From contig JALIRH010000044.1 of NCBI GenBank assembly GCA_023055505.1, forward strand, positions 1,674,001 through 1,738,000: a stretch of DNA of 64,000 bases, read 5' to 3'. Both the position numbers and the translations under genes were made by a program. This DNA is from Callipepla californica brunnescens (Eukaryota; Chordata; Aves; Galliformes; Odontophoridae). Positions 35,101 to 46,816 of this stretch are shown one piece after another (position 1 is the first letter of the stretch; every line of letters begins with the position of its first letter). The notes beneath the pieces are model-generated. The model was not told the origin of the DNA. It saw nothing but the letters and a program-made list of their open reading frames with translations, and ran no database searches.

Positions 35101-35275
35101 TGAAAATCTGAATTGTAGCCTGAGTGCACAGACAGGGACATACTGTCTTAAAATAAAGACACTATGCCAAGTTCACAGATCCAATGGCTCAAAAACTGAA
35201 TATAGTGTCTGCCTTCTACTAATTATTTTTTGCACATTCCAGTATGTGTCTTTGGGTGGATAGAATAACTTAACC

Positions 35276-35304
35276 AAAAAAAAAAAAAGAGAGAGAGAGA
35301 GAAA
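35276..35304 (+). repeat. A tract followed by (GA)n
   Basis: About 13 A residues followed by a GAGAGA run. Simple repeat. Confidence 0.75.
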
Positions 35305-38300
35305 GCTGTTACCTACTTTGAAGTTTGACAAATCTAAACAGATTAAGGTTCAATTTTAATTGTTCTCTTTTCTGTTCATCTTAGCAATGTTGGTGATATG
35401 ATGCTTGTTAACAACAGTGGTCATTGGTGTGTTGAATGTCTGAGCAGCATAGCAGAAAAATTTCCTGCTTTTCATCCATTTCCAATAATGAATCTGTTGT
35501 TCACAAGTGAAATGTAGGATCAAAAACCATGAAGCCTGATTTTTAATAAAATCCAATAAAAATATAGAAAAAGAGGAGAAGGAAAGAGAAAGAGGAGCTA
35601 CTTATACTCCCCCACAGACTTGTTTGAACTGGTCAGTAGTATCTTTAGATTCATTATCCCATATAAAGTTCTCTTAACATTGCATTCAGGTAAACCTAGG
35701 TGTAGTGGAGGAGGAAATCTATTCCATATCTGGAATTTCTCGATGTTTAATAGTATTTGCCTCTGAAGATCTGAGTCTATGCACTCAGCAGATGCTGTTC
35801 AACAGTCAAATTATGTTAAAGCACGAAAGTGATCTGTATTAAACTTTCCCTAGGGCACGTATATCCAAACACACCATAGCGATCAGGATTGGTTACTTTG
35901 CTTCTCCCTGTACTGCTCCTGACCTAGGAAGCTGTTTCTTATCCTCATTTCCTTACAGAAATCTCCATTCTGCCTGTCTTCTTTTGCCCTTAATAAGGAA
36001 ATAAAAGAGGGGAAGAAACATATTTCTTATCTGCACTTCTACTTTGGATTTTTTCATAAATGCTGTTGTTTACAAATGTCAGACAGCTAGTGCTTGTGTT
36101 GTTTAGACTTCTTCCTTTGTGTCAATTCTAATTTTTTTTCTTTTTGCTAATTTTGAGTAAAGGATACCTTCAGTTTTCTTTTGAATAATGTGTAGAGTAT
36201 TATCAGCTTTACAATATGTTCTTGTGCTTTGTATTTTGATAGATATGACAGATTATCTGTCTCACATTGGTCTTTTCTTCTACTCTTCATTAACTTTAAT
36301 GATTGCTTATTTCTACCATACATTCTATGAGGTCCCTGAAGTAAAATTCTGAGTGGTATTTCATTTTTCTTTATCCCTGAGCCTTTAACTTTTATTTAAA
36401 AACATTCAAGAGCTGCTGCCACATTTTCCTGTATTTGTCATCTTGAGTTATTCCTTATTCTTTAAAACATTTTCCTCAGAGTTAACTGCTTCTGTTTACT
36501 CTTCTATTCAAATCATTTGGGGGCAAAGGATGGCAGTTTTCCAGAGCTTGAATGATTTTTTTTCGTAAATGTCTAAAGTTAAATATTTTTATACACTCTT
36601 GAGAGGTTTACCACTCTTCCAGGCTTGCTATCTCTACCTGGAGAGGATGTACTAATTCAGCATACTTGGCTGTGCTTCTGTGCCATGAAAACCCTGAGCT
36701 CAGTCATTCTGTTTAAACTTTCATTCCCAGGCTACTGGGAGGCTTCCTGAACAGCTCCACCTGAGAGGTGTCTTAAAATTGGTCTGTTCTGTGTGTGGTC
36801 GCTCTGAATATAAAACCCAAGAACTGCAGTCCCAATGAATTTTTCTTGCATTTTCCCTAATAATTTAAGTGTTGTTATTCCCATTTCACGTATGGCTCTT
36901 CACGCTTCAGTTTATAACCAGCCCAGACTTCCGCTGGATGACACATATCGACACAGATATTCATTTCTTCAATTGACATCCTAATGCTGAAGTCTTTGGT
37001 TACTGTGCTGTCTGTACAGTTTCTTTCTTAACTTTTAGAAAGAAAATTCTTTAAAACATGGGAGTTCATACAGCCCAAAATTCTCAAGTTTTTAGACAAA
37101 ATATGCTTAGAAATCGTTGCAGAAAATTATTATGAGTTTGAGTCCTGCTTTGTTTTTTTTTCTATCTGTGCAGGTGCAGTATTTTTATTTTATCTTATTT
37201 TTCTCTTGCCTTACATGTATGGACTTTCTGTGTCTATTGTAGCAAATTTAAAAAACATTAATATTGTATCTGAGGAGCCTGCTGAGAGTTTTCGACACTT
37301 AGCCTGGGAGGGGCACATATGTTAGTAATGATATCTCCAGCTGCTGCTAAATAAATCATAATGCCATCTTAAAAACATTGACAAAATAGAACCAGATTCC
37401 ATAATGAAAGCTGGCCAATGTTTCACATGAATGTCTTTTGCAGAAATTCCTGGGCACTTGTTATAAGACTTACTCTTCATTTTTAATTAGAAGGTATCCA
37501 CGAGTATTTTTATTAAATACCTAAGCACAAGTAGTCATCTCTTTTTGTCTTTTGTTTCTTTTCTGTGTAAAATCATCTGCCAAGCATTGTAATCTGTGCA
37601 AAGTGTGTGGTTTGAGGGTCAGGTTGAAGTGGGGAGCCTAATAGATGGAAAAGACAATGTTCACTTCTGAAACTATGCCTCTGTATTCAGTGCATACAAT
37701 ACTTCCTTCAAATTCAGACACATTTATTCTGTTTTGTTTCAAGCTCTGTTGACTATGGTCCTGTTATTTCCTGCTGGAGAAGCCTGAGTATATGAGGGAA
37801 AATGTAATAAAAATGATACAAAAATTAAAGAATGAAAAGATATAAGGAATAGGATTTTGAAATAACTCAACTACACTTGCATATTCCTCACTATACCAAA
37901 TTGAAATCAAATTCCCTCACTGTGAAGGTTCTGTTTTCCCGTTCTGTGACAAACAGGTAGGCTCCTGCCTACTGCTTAAATCTTTATTATAATGCTTTTT
38001 GTATTTTGTGTGCTTTTCAACTGTGTTACCTGTCTTTCATTTTCTCTAAGGGAACTTGCACAGCTACAAAAATTACTGGTAGCTTATAGTATTCAAATTC
38101 ATTGTTCACTTTTTATAGAGAGTTCTTCATCTTCCTTCAGCACTTTGCTTTCTTGGGAGATTTTGCTTGACAGCTTAGAAATCATTTTCAAGAATAGCTT
38201 TGAGAAATATGACTTTGAGCCAATTTTTCCCTGTGTCAGTGAGCTCTGCAGACCACAGGCTGTTTTCAGCACAGGTTTGGAGACAGACATCCTCTGTTCC

Positions 38301-39498
38301 TGCTCTGTGCTGTCTGTTGGAACAGTCCCTTCTCATTGTGTTAGCCTAATAGCAAAACACCAGTAAACTAATGCTAGCTGTCTCCAGAAGGTGAAATGAG
38401 TGAGAATCTTAGGGCATCCAGACTCCATGAGACAAGCATGCTGTAGCCAAAGTTTTAAAAAACTTTCAATGTAATTCTCCTTAAGGCAAGGATTTATGAA
38501 GCTGAAAGACAAATAGAAGTAAATTTTTAATGTCGACGAAACAAGCTACATAACTATTACCTGCAAAGAAGCAGTCTGTAATAAAAGAAGCATATTTAGA
38601 CCATTGACTCTTCTGTACGGTGGCAGAAGTAGGATGTGTATTCAGAGGCAACCAGTACTGCTAACATTTAACTACAATTTTCTGTTCCTAAGTCTACTGT
38701 TGTGCGGAAATTCTGTACTGTGAGAGCTATTAAGAGATGGAATTGGAGAAGCAGTGCAGCACCACTGAGTGCTGACAAATGCTTGCTCCTGAAGGTGGCT
38801 GATTCACAGTTGTTAGGAAAATGTATTTATTGGTAGCTCTTCAGAGACAGAGGATGCTCAATCAGGAAAACATAATCTAGCAGAAATTAGCATGTACTTG
38901 TCACTAGCCAATTGAGTGCTAGTATGAAATCATTCTGACATACCTTACATCAGAAGTGGTATTTTTATACATCTGTTAAGTTAAGCTCCATAGAAAACAT
39001 TGCCAAACCAGGAGGCCCTGTGTGCCTTATGTTGAACATGCTGTATTTATTGCCCAACACCTTGAAGAAACTGTTTAAAAACCGTTTATGCAAAGAGAAT
39101 CCCTGAAATTGTGCCAAGGCTAATGTTAGTGTGGATTATAGACCATTCCAAAGCCCATAGGGCTAGAAAGCCTGCCTGAGGGCATAGGAAGGGTGTAGCA
39201 TAGTTTGGAATGGATTAATATGATAAAGAATGTAATGTAATTACTGAATACTGAAGAGTAACAAAGCATTTCAAATTAAAGATAGAACTTACACTTCTTT
39301 TCTCTAGTTTAAATACATGCAGTAGAAAGACAATTTTTTCAAAAAAACTTTCTTCTTCCAACCTTGCACTTCAAGCAATTATTCTTTGTAAATATTGCGT
39401 AGTTATCCTTTCATATTTTGGAAGCTTCTTCTCTTTATTAGTCTCTTTTCTTGTGGTAAAGTCCTTAAAAGCCAATACTTTAACTGTGAGCTCATTTA

Positions 39499-39516
39499 AC
39501 ATCCATTAATGGATGT
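39499..39516. other. Perfect 18-bp palindrome
   Basis: ACATCCATTAATGGATGT is its own reverse complement. The centre ATTAAT and the flanking TAATGG resemble homeodomain sites on both strands, so a homeoprotein dimer site is one option. A chance palindrome is another. Confidence 0.4.
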
Positions 39517-41484
39517 GTGTGTATATTGACAGTGTAACATAAAATAAATCTAGTGTTAAATTCAACGAATAAACCACAGTGACTATTAAAATTGTTCCAT
39601 GTAATAAATAAAAAAAGGGGAGTAAGAACTGTCTGGGGCATTGTCATACACAAAGTACGCAAAACATCTCATCTGCTTTCTGGCATTAACCCAGCTGAGA
39701 CCTAGCTACCATGTAAAAAACAGATTAAACCAACATCCATCAAGGTGAAAGATAATTATTGCTTGTGTCAGACAACACCTGTTTTTGCAGCATTCCTCAA
39801 CTCAGTTAAACTAGAGACATGCTGAAGCTTTCCACTGAATTTTACATTTGACAGTTCCCTGAGGCAATTGCGTCTGCAAAACACCTTAAACACCTTCACC
39901 TCTTCCTTTGTTTACATTTTGGGTAGATTAAAAATGTTAAAATATTAAACAGAAAATTTAAAATTAAGCAGAAAATCGAACAGCAGAACATGTGAAGACA
40001 ATGATGGATATTCACTGAAAAAAGTCTACATGAAGATCTGTTGAAAGCATTAATTTGAGAATGAATTGTTTACCTTACTCATGTGAGCAATTTCACTTAC
40101 CTCACTGGAAGTTTGTAAGATGGAAAGAAATAGTCCCTAAAAAATGCCAGAATGCACTCTTGCTATCTTTAATTGCACTGCATAGTTGTAAAGTAAAATA
40201 TTCATCCTATGTGTTATCTGTATTAACAGGTCCAAGGCTTCACAATGAAGTCGTGCTTCAGATGTGCCAGAGCAGTTCAGGGCTCATGGATCAAAGTGCA
40301 TTCTGTTACGTGACAAGGAATGATACATATGCTTGCTATAGCTTTTTATAGGTCAGCTCACAGAGGGATTTGGTGTCTTTTTTGTTTGGTTTTGCCTTTT
40401 TGTGAGGTGTAGGATGAAGTTTGATGTTGTGATTGCAATATCAGCAATCTCTCTTTTGGAATATAGCTTATTTTTGCTGTAAATGGATAAAAAATAAGTT
40501 AAGAACTCTAGGTCATCAGCTACCCTGCGGGTAACAACCTGACTTGATCAGATTAAATACAGAAAAGTCCAATCTAGACTGCTTATATCAGAAAGGGTCT
40601 TTTAGTGGAGTTGGAGTTTGGATTATACCTAATAGAAAGGCAAAGTGGATGACTGTGCTAAATCGTAGCCCAAACATGAATCTGACTGGAGGAGAAGTGG
40701 TAGAAAATGCACATTGAGCCGAGAGGGATTGGAAGTGGGTAGGAGTACATATAATGGAGTACCAATCATCCCATTAAAAACAAAACCGCCAACACATGGT
40801 AATCTATGGCAAACTGTGTTCAAAGGGTGAAGAAAGCCTCTCCACAAAAATGTGCTTCCCAAGAGAAACACAGAGGTACACAGAACAGAATGCACTAAGG
40901 TCACAGATGTGATATTTATTGGGGCAATAGATCCAGAGACAGCACAGCATGCCTCATTGCAAAAGGAGGCAGCAGTTAACAGTGATTGGTACTGGATGTT
41001 TTTAATGACACAGTACTTCTAAAGGCTGCACACAGATTTGAAAACAATCATGATCAGATGGGAAGATGTGGAACAGCTAAAATATATAGGACTTAAAGGA
41101 AAAGGTGCTGCTGCAAACAAGTTAGGGTAGACAGCTGCGCTACTGCTGACGAAAGACTAAAGAACATCTCGAGGGAAACATCCACTATAAGACCAGGTAG
41201 AGGTAATACTGGGTCTATTTCAATTAGTCTTAAGGGCTCTTATTCAAGAGCACGTCAAGCCATTATGGTCAGCAAGGGCAGTGTTGATGCCACCCACAAA
41301 GAAGAGGGGTTGAAGGGACCGCAGTGTTACATTTTCCTTTTGAAATTCATTTGGGTGACAGACCTTGGTCAGCAGAGTACATCCTTAAATGAGTAACCAC
41401 GCTCCCGGTAGAATTAAGAGAGCAGCAAACATAACAAAATCAGCAGATACCACATATTCATTAAAATGAAAAGCTATCTCTCTG

Positions 41485-41527
41485 AAAACAAAACAAAACA
41501 AAACAAGCAAACAAACAAACAAAAAAA
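41485..41527 (+). repeat. (AAAAC)n / (AAAC)n simple repeat
   Basis: Tandem AAAAC units change into AAAC units, then an A run. It could be the A-rich tail of an old retroposed sequence lying 5' of it (40.6-41.48 kb), but this is not demonstrated. Confidence 0.75.
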
Positions 41528-44194
41528 CTGAAACAAAACCAACATAAAACAACTTAGTGATCTATATAGATCCCTGAGTTTTTGTTAAGATTGAAATGCA
41601 AGAACAGTATTAAGTAATGAGGGAGGTAGGACAGTTGGTGACACATACACAAACATTTTGTATAAAGGGTGCTTTAGAAGAATCCATGGTCTTACAGTAG
41701 ATGACAGGATGGCCAAGATATGCACATTTCAAAATATTTTAGTAACATCAACACATAGATTTCCAGAAACTTCAGAACTATGCATGGACAGAGACCCAAA
41801 CCTAATGTGACAATACAGTAACTAGAGGCAGGAGTTAAGAGTATGCAAACAGTGAGAGTGTGCCTGTGGAAAGTGTTCTGGAGACAATGCATCAATAGAG
41901 GATGAGGTCAGTGGAGAAAGCTGTCAATTATTTGAGCTGGAAATCTACATTGCTGGGAGCTGTATTAACAATACAGCTGGTACTGATTATATAAAAGCAG
42001 TGCAGGAAATACCAGAAACAGAAGATAAAAAATGTCCTTTGGCTTAAATATATGAAAAATATTTCTTTGTAGTTACAGTGATAACTGTGGAAGGTCTAGC
42101 GTGTTTCTTTACATTTATTTTAATGTAATGATTCTGTGTTATGAATAATGTGCTTAGAGTGTGACTCAGTGACACTGAGCATAACTAAATAAAAGGTGCA
42201 ATTGCTGATTAGAGAAGTGTACTGAGATCAGTGTGAGGAACCAAAAAATTAGGTCCTATATGATGTTTTTGTGCATTTTATTTTTTCAGACATATCTGAG
42301 TGCAGACCTAACATGCATTCTTTCAAATTCCAGACATGAAAAAACCCACAACATTGTGACTGTTTCGAAACATAATAGTCTTAGCCCTGAGTTTATAGCC
42401 TAGAACTGAGTGCCAAGTATATATTTCTGTCTCTGTTAACACTTTAGCCCCTAATACTATCTAAAATGATAAAAACTGGTAGAGAAAAAACAAATCGCTA
42501 GGGCAACAGCAAACTTAAAAGAACAAATCATTACAATTAGCTGCCAAACTGCTGCATCCCTGTTGAAGAAACTGGCCCACTGATCATCCATACCACCTGA
42601 ATCCCATGTAATAAACCCTCACCCATTTCTTTGCATACCACGTACTTGAGTTGGTACTAGTGTAGAACATGGCACTATATTTATCTTAAAGATTTTTTCT
42701 GATTCACAGCTTCCAGATACCTGCACAGCTAAAACCTTTTTATAGGACTCTCACCCTCTCATATCTCAGTTCTATGATACCTTTCTGTCTGGGTTTCACA
42801 AATTCAGTTTTTCCATGTTCATTTCCATTCAGAAAGACAGCTAAAAACTTTATTTTCCTACCCTGTTATTTCACTCATCTCGTCTCCCTCTCAGAGCTGT
42901 TCTCTCCATAGTGTAAGTCAGTGTAAACGATTTGTCTGTGAAGGAGTTTCATAGCTTTATCTGAGCTTCTCATTCAGCATCTAAAGGTCAACTCCTATTT
43001 TTAACCCATTAATAATGCCAGTATCTATTTTCCACTTGTTACATTTTCAAAAGAGCACCATAGTGCTTTCATCCATATATTTGGCAGAAGCATCATTAAG
43101 AACTTCTTTAGAAGTGCAATCTATTTATCTTCATTACCATTAGATACAATGCCTACACAAAAATTGCCATCAACAGACCACTTGGGGTCCTGAGATGCCT
43201 GCTCCTCAAGCTGATAAGTATTGCTCTGGTGTTCTGTTGAAAAGCTCTCTCTGTAATTTGTTCTCTTTTATGTAACAGTAGAGCTCTTTGGGGCACAGAC
43301 TTAGGGGTTTCTTCTGCTCTGTGTTTATGCAAGATTATTAGGACCTGCAGTAATGCCAATGGATAAAAAAATTGATTATTAAACAATAAACAATCAGCAC
43401 CCAGAATTATAACTCCAAGAAGCTAGGGTTATTTACCACTACCACATACCTTATGGACAGCTACACACAGGGAGTTACTGCCAGTAAGTGGAAGACTTAA
43501 CTTCTACATGATCAGCTAGCTATCTTGAAGTCTCGACCTTCCTTTAGCACCAAGCAGGGGATTTGTGTGTGATTACATACATCATGTCTGAAAATGGACT
43601 TTAAAAAAGCCTGCAGCATAGCTCCAAACACCATACACTGCATCTTCACATGCATTTGACTTCTGCTAACTTCAGAATTTATGAAACCAGCCCCGAATTT
43701 CAGTAGCACTGCTCCCTTCTAAACTTTCTTCTTCCTAATCTCTTAAAAATGCATGCATCAACACAGCAGTCTAACAAGCCATTTTAGGGGCTGATTTGAT
43801 TGATGCTTCTGTAATAGATTGCCAGTACAAGTCCTACAACAAATTAGAAAGAAATGGGAAAGCAGCAGAACATGCAGGGTCTACAGAGCAAGGGTCAACT
43901 TCCTAAGTTTCACAGAGGGTTCAGTGCTTCAGCTGGGGAATGGGTTTGATGTACTGTTCTGAACATCCCAGAATTAAGACAAGGGAACGTGAAGGATTAA
44001 ACACATTGGTTATCACTGCAAAAGTAACAGCAGCCTCAGGGGGATGGCAGCAAAATATTTCCAGTGTATTGTTCCAGATACTGTGGTAACTCTCCCTGCT
44101 TAGGTGCCAACAGTCCCTTCCTCTCCACCATCAGCCTGAATGAACCCCACAGAATAGCTGGGCTGTGTTGGGGCATTCTGCAGGAATGGACCCT

Positions 44195-44697
44195 ACCTGG
44201 AGAATTGTATCCAATTCTGAAGCCTCCAAATGAGAAGGACTTGGAGTTGTTGCTGCAGGTCCCTAAGAGGGCCATGAAGATGAGCAGAGGGCTGAAGCAC
44301 CTCCCTTGCAAGGACAGGCCGAGTGAGATGGGGCTTTCCAGCCTGGAGAAGAAAAGGCTCTGAGAAGACTTCATAGCAGCTTTCCAGCACTTGAAGGGGA
44401 CCTACAAGAAAGCTGGGCAGGTAGCGACAGGGTGAGTAAAAATGGCTTTACATTGGAAGATGTAGATTTAGACTAGATATTAGGAAGAAGTTCTTTATTC
44501 TGAGGGTGGTGAAACACTGGAACACGTTGCCCAGAGAAGTTGTGGTTGACCCCTCCCTGGAAGTGTTCAAGGCCAGGGTGGATGGAGCTTTGAGTAGCCT
44601 GGTCTAAGAGGGAGGTATCCCTGTCTATAGGAGGAAGTTGGAACTAGGTGATCTTAAAGTTTTCTTCCTGCCCAAACCATTCCATGATTCTGTGAAT
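44195..44697 (+). mobile_element. CR1 LINE fragment (end of ORF2 and 3'UTR), degenerate
   Basis: Collinear with the CR1 3' region. Order: an ACCTGGAGAATTGTATCCA-like block, GAGGGCCATGAAGATGA, GCCTGGAGAAGAAAAGGCTC, GACCTACAAGAAAGCTGGG, a TTAGGAAGAAGTTCTTTA block, ACACTGGAACACGTTGCCCA, and the tail ending CCATGATTCTGTGAA. The element is 5'-truncated; only decayed remnants of the reverse-transcriptase ORF end remain. Insertion on + strand. The 5' limit is approximate. Confidence 0.88.
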
Positions 44698-45019
44698 GTC
44701 AGCTGGTGGAGAAAGGCAACTTTATCCCTTGTAAAGTTCATCAGGTTGTGAATTCTCGGATACATAGAAACAATGAACGATTCAACAACTGATTTGTTTT
44801 CCAAACAGAATGAGAATGGCAGAGTGCAGAATATTCTTGATGTAGGTCAGACCTCCTTCCACCACCTTCAAACCATGACCCAGTGCCTCGCTGTCCATCT
44901 CTTTGTGTACTTTAGGACACTGCTGCACGCAGGTGGGTCCCAAAACCAGAAGAAAAAAAAAATAAAAAAAAATGAAGAGAAAGCAGCTGCCGTCACTGCC
45001 TGGCTAACGAGAGGGCTGG

Positions 45020-45540
45020 GTGCCGGCTGGATTCCAGCTCCAGGTGCGATGTCCTTTTCCAGCACTCGGTCCCAGCACGGTGCTCGCGGCGGGGTGTTCA
45101 GGTGGGAGCGCGCCCGTTAGCGGGGCTCATTAGGGCCGCGCGCAGGTGCTCCCGACAGGTGCGGGCGGGCAGCGCTCGATAGCGGGCGGCCCGCGGCGTG
45201 CCCTCAGCGGCTCGGTGCCCTCAACGGCTTCCTCTGCTGCGGGCTTCGCCGGGTTCTGGCTCTAAAAAGCGACTGCCCCCTCCTCGCGAGCAGCGCGCAG
45301 TTTTGCTCTCCTTTGGAGGTGACGTAAGAAGACGGCGGGACTGCTAACCGCAGGTACGAGAAGCTTACTGTAGTTAAAGCGGGTCCGCGGTTGGCTCTGG
45401 GCGCCGGTTGCTTATCGTTGTTTGCATTTGTATAACCCGTTAATTGCACGGTCGGGAGCTCGGTAACTCCTAGGGCGCATAAACATAACACCTGCGCATC
45501 CCCGCACGGCTGCGGGGTCACACCTGAGGAGGAAGGCTTA
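45020..45540. promoter_or_regulatory. Isolated CpG island in the downstream desert (candidate promoter)
   Basis: A hand count finds about 55 CpGs in roughly 540 bp, while the surrounding tens of kilobases are CpG-poor. It holds a CRE-like TGACGTAA (near 45321), an A-rich TATA-like CTAAAAAG (near 45262) and, at 45350-45353, CAG|GTACGA, which could act as a splice donor on the + strand. No conserved protein is encoded on either strand. It could be the promoter of an unannotated non-coding transcript, or an orphan CpG island acting as an enhancer for CYP26A1/C1. Confidence 0.6.
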
Positions 45541-46551
45541 GAAGCAGAGCTGTGCCACGAGGCTTTGGTGCTGAATTCTGGAGAATAAAGTTGCGTCTAA
45601 CGTCTTTAAGCTGGTTTAGGAGTTTTCTGGTACTCGGATTTGTTGTGTTGTCGTTGTTCAGCTTTGTTAGTAAGCTGTGTTGTAGAGGTGACACCAAAGG
45701 TAGTATTGTTAGTGATTGTTGCAGCTGCAGTAGTTAAATAATTGCAGTAAGTGAACTCCAGGTCGCCCTTTCCACTCCTTTTCAGTGGAAGGAAGTACTG
45801 AGTGACCGTAGTCCCACAGATACTGCTGTAGCATCGCTATTTTTGCAGGCGATTTACAAGGGGCTGAGCAGTTGCAGGGCTGTGTCACTCATCTGATGGT
45901 ACTGCAAGGCTTGTTTGAACCCTGCGTAGTTGGCAGTTATCACTTAAGGTGTCTGGAAATCTTTGTCATTTGTATGTGCTGGTGAGTTATGAAACTGATA
46001 GTGAACTTGGGGCATCATCCAGGGTCTTAAAAATAATTTTAAAAGCCTCAAAAAAAAAAGTTGTGTTGTCTGATGGATCTAAAGTTGATAAAGCATGAAT
46101 TGAGACAGTAAAAATTCTAGAGCAATCTCTTAAGAAAGGATCATAACAATTATATGCAAGCAGGCTGTAAGGAGCATCACTAAGAACCTTAAATGCTCTG
46201 TGTTCTCCTCGCATTCCCTTCCCTTCCCCCCCTTTTTTTATTTGTATTTTTTCTATTTTAGTTTTTGAAGGATATAGGTTTGGGATAAGTCAGGAAGGAC
46301 TGTAACAACCTTTTTCCTTTTTGGGGGGAAAAAAGGGATTCCAACTTCTCCATAAGAAAGAGAATCCAGCATGAACATAAAAACGAAATTGCAATGCAGG
46401 CAGCCAAGTGAATTCATGTGTGCAGAGTATATGCATTTTAACTAACTTTATCTGTGAACTCCCAGCCCTGGAGCCTATTTGAAATAAGATAGGAAGCTTC
46501 AGTCTTGTCACAAATGCAGCTACAACTTGTCCTGGGGAAGCCTTCGTAATG

Positions 46552-46568
46552 GGGTCAGGTAAAGTTCA
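46552..46568 (+). promoter_or_regulatory. Candidate DR5 retinoic-acid response element
   Basis: GGGTCA-GGTAA-AGTTCA is an exact RGKTCA-N5-RGKTCA match. Its second half-site forms an IR1 palindrome with TGAACT at 46570-46575. Confidence 0.5.
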
Positions 46569-46816
46569 ATGAACTACCAAACCAGCACTATTTCAGAAAT
46601 GCTAAGGTGCTCTTTCCACTGATCTCTCCACTCTCTCTGGCTGTTATTAAACTGGTAGTTTTTACAACATCAATAAAGAACTTTCCTACCCAATTGCCCC
46701 AGACAAAGGCCTGAAAGCTAGGTTTAAACTATGAAAACTTTGTGTTAGGTTCATTTAGATTGTTTTGCTGTGTCAAATACTCACTTGAGTTCAAAAGTTC
46801 AGATGAACCATGAACT
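46552..46816. promoter_or_regulatory. Candidate retinoid-responsive element: eight nuclear-receptor half-sites
   Basis: Half-sites: GGGTCA 46552, AGTTCA 46563, TGAACT 46570, GGTTCA 46748, AGTTCA 46788, AGTTCA 46796, TGAACC 46804, TGAACT 46811. GGGTCA-GGTAA-AGTTCA is a perfect DR5. AGTTCA-A-TGAACT is an IR1 sharing its half-site. AGTTCA-AA-AGTTCA is a perfect DR2. TGAACC-A-TGAACT is a DR1 on the minus strand. RAR/RXR bind DR5, DR2 and DR1. About 0.5 half-sites are expected by chance in 265 bp. It lies 29 kb downstream of CYP26A1 and 1 kb past the isolated CpG island. Enhancer function is inferred. Confidence 0.5.

Larger units (their letters stand above)
27192..44190. other. Non-coding region downstream of CYP26A1, part 2
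   Basis: About 17 kb of AT-rich DNA with no gene recognised. It contains the pentanucleotide repeat (27488-27592), homopolymer and GA tracts, one short CR1 tail (32087-32160), and a segment near 40.9-41.5 kb that may be a decayed mobile element. The longest open frames (for example 37992-38366) lack any domain or codon signature. Confidence 0.6.

Noticed and set aside
37992..38366. 124-codon open frame in the desert
   Set aside because: Low-complexity Ser/Leu/Cys-rich translation of T-rich DNA with no domain. Length is plausible by chance in 46 kb.
44773..45120. 115-codon open frame running into the isolated CpG island
   Set aside because: It crosses an A-rich tract (poly-Lys) and a CpG island and shows no conserved sequence. 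Better explained by composition.
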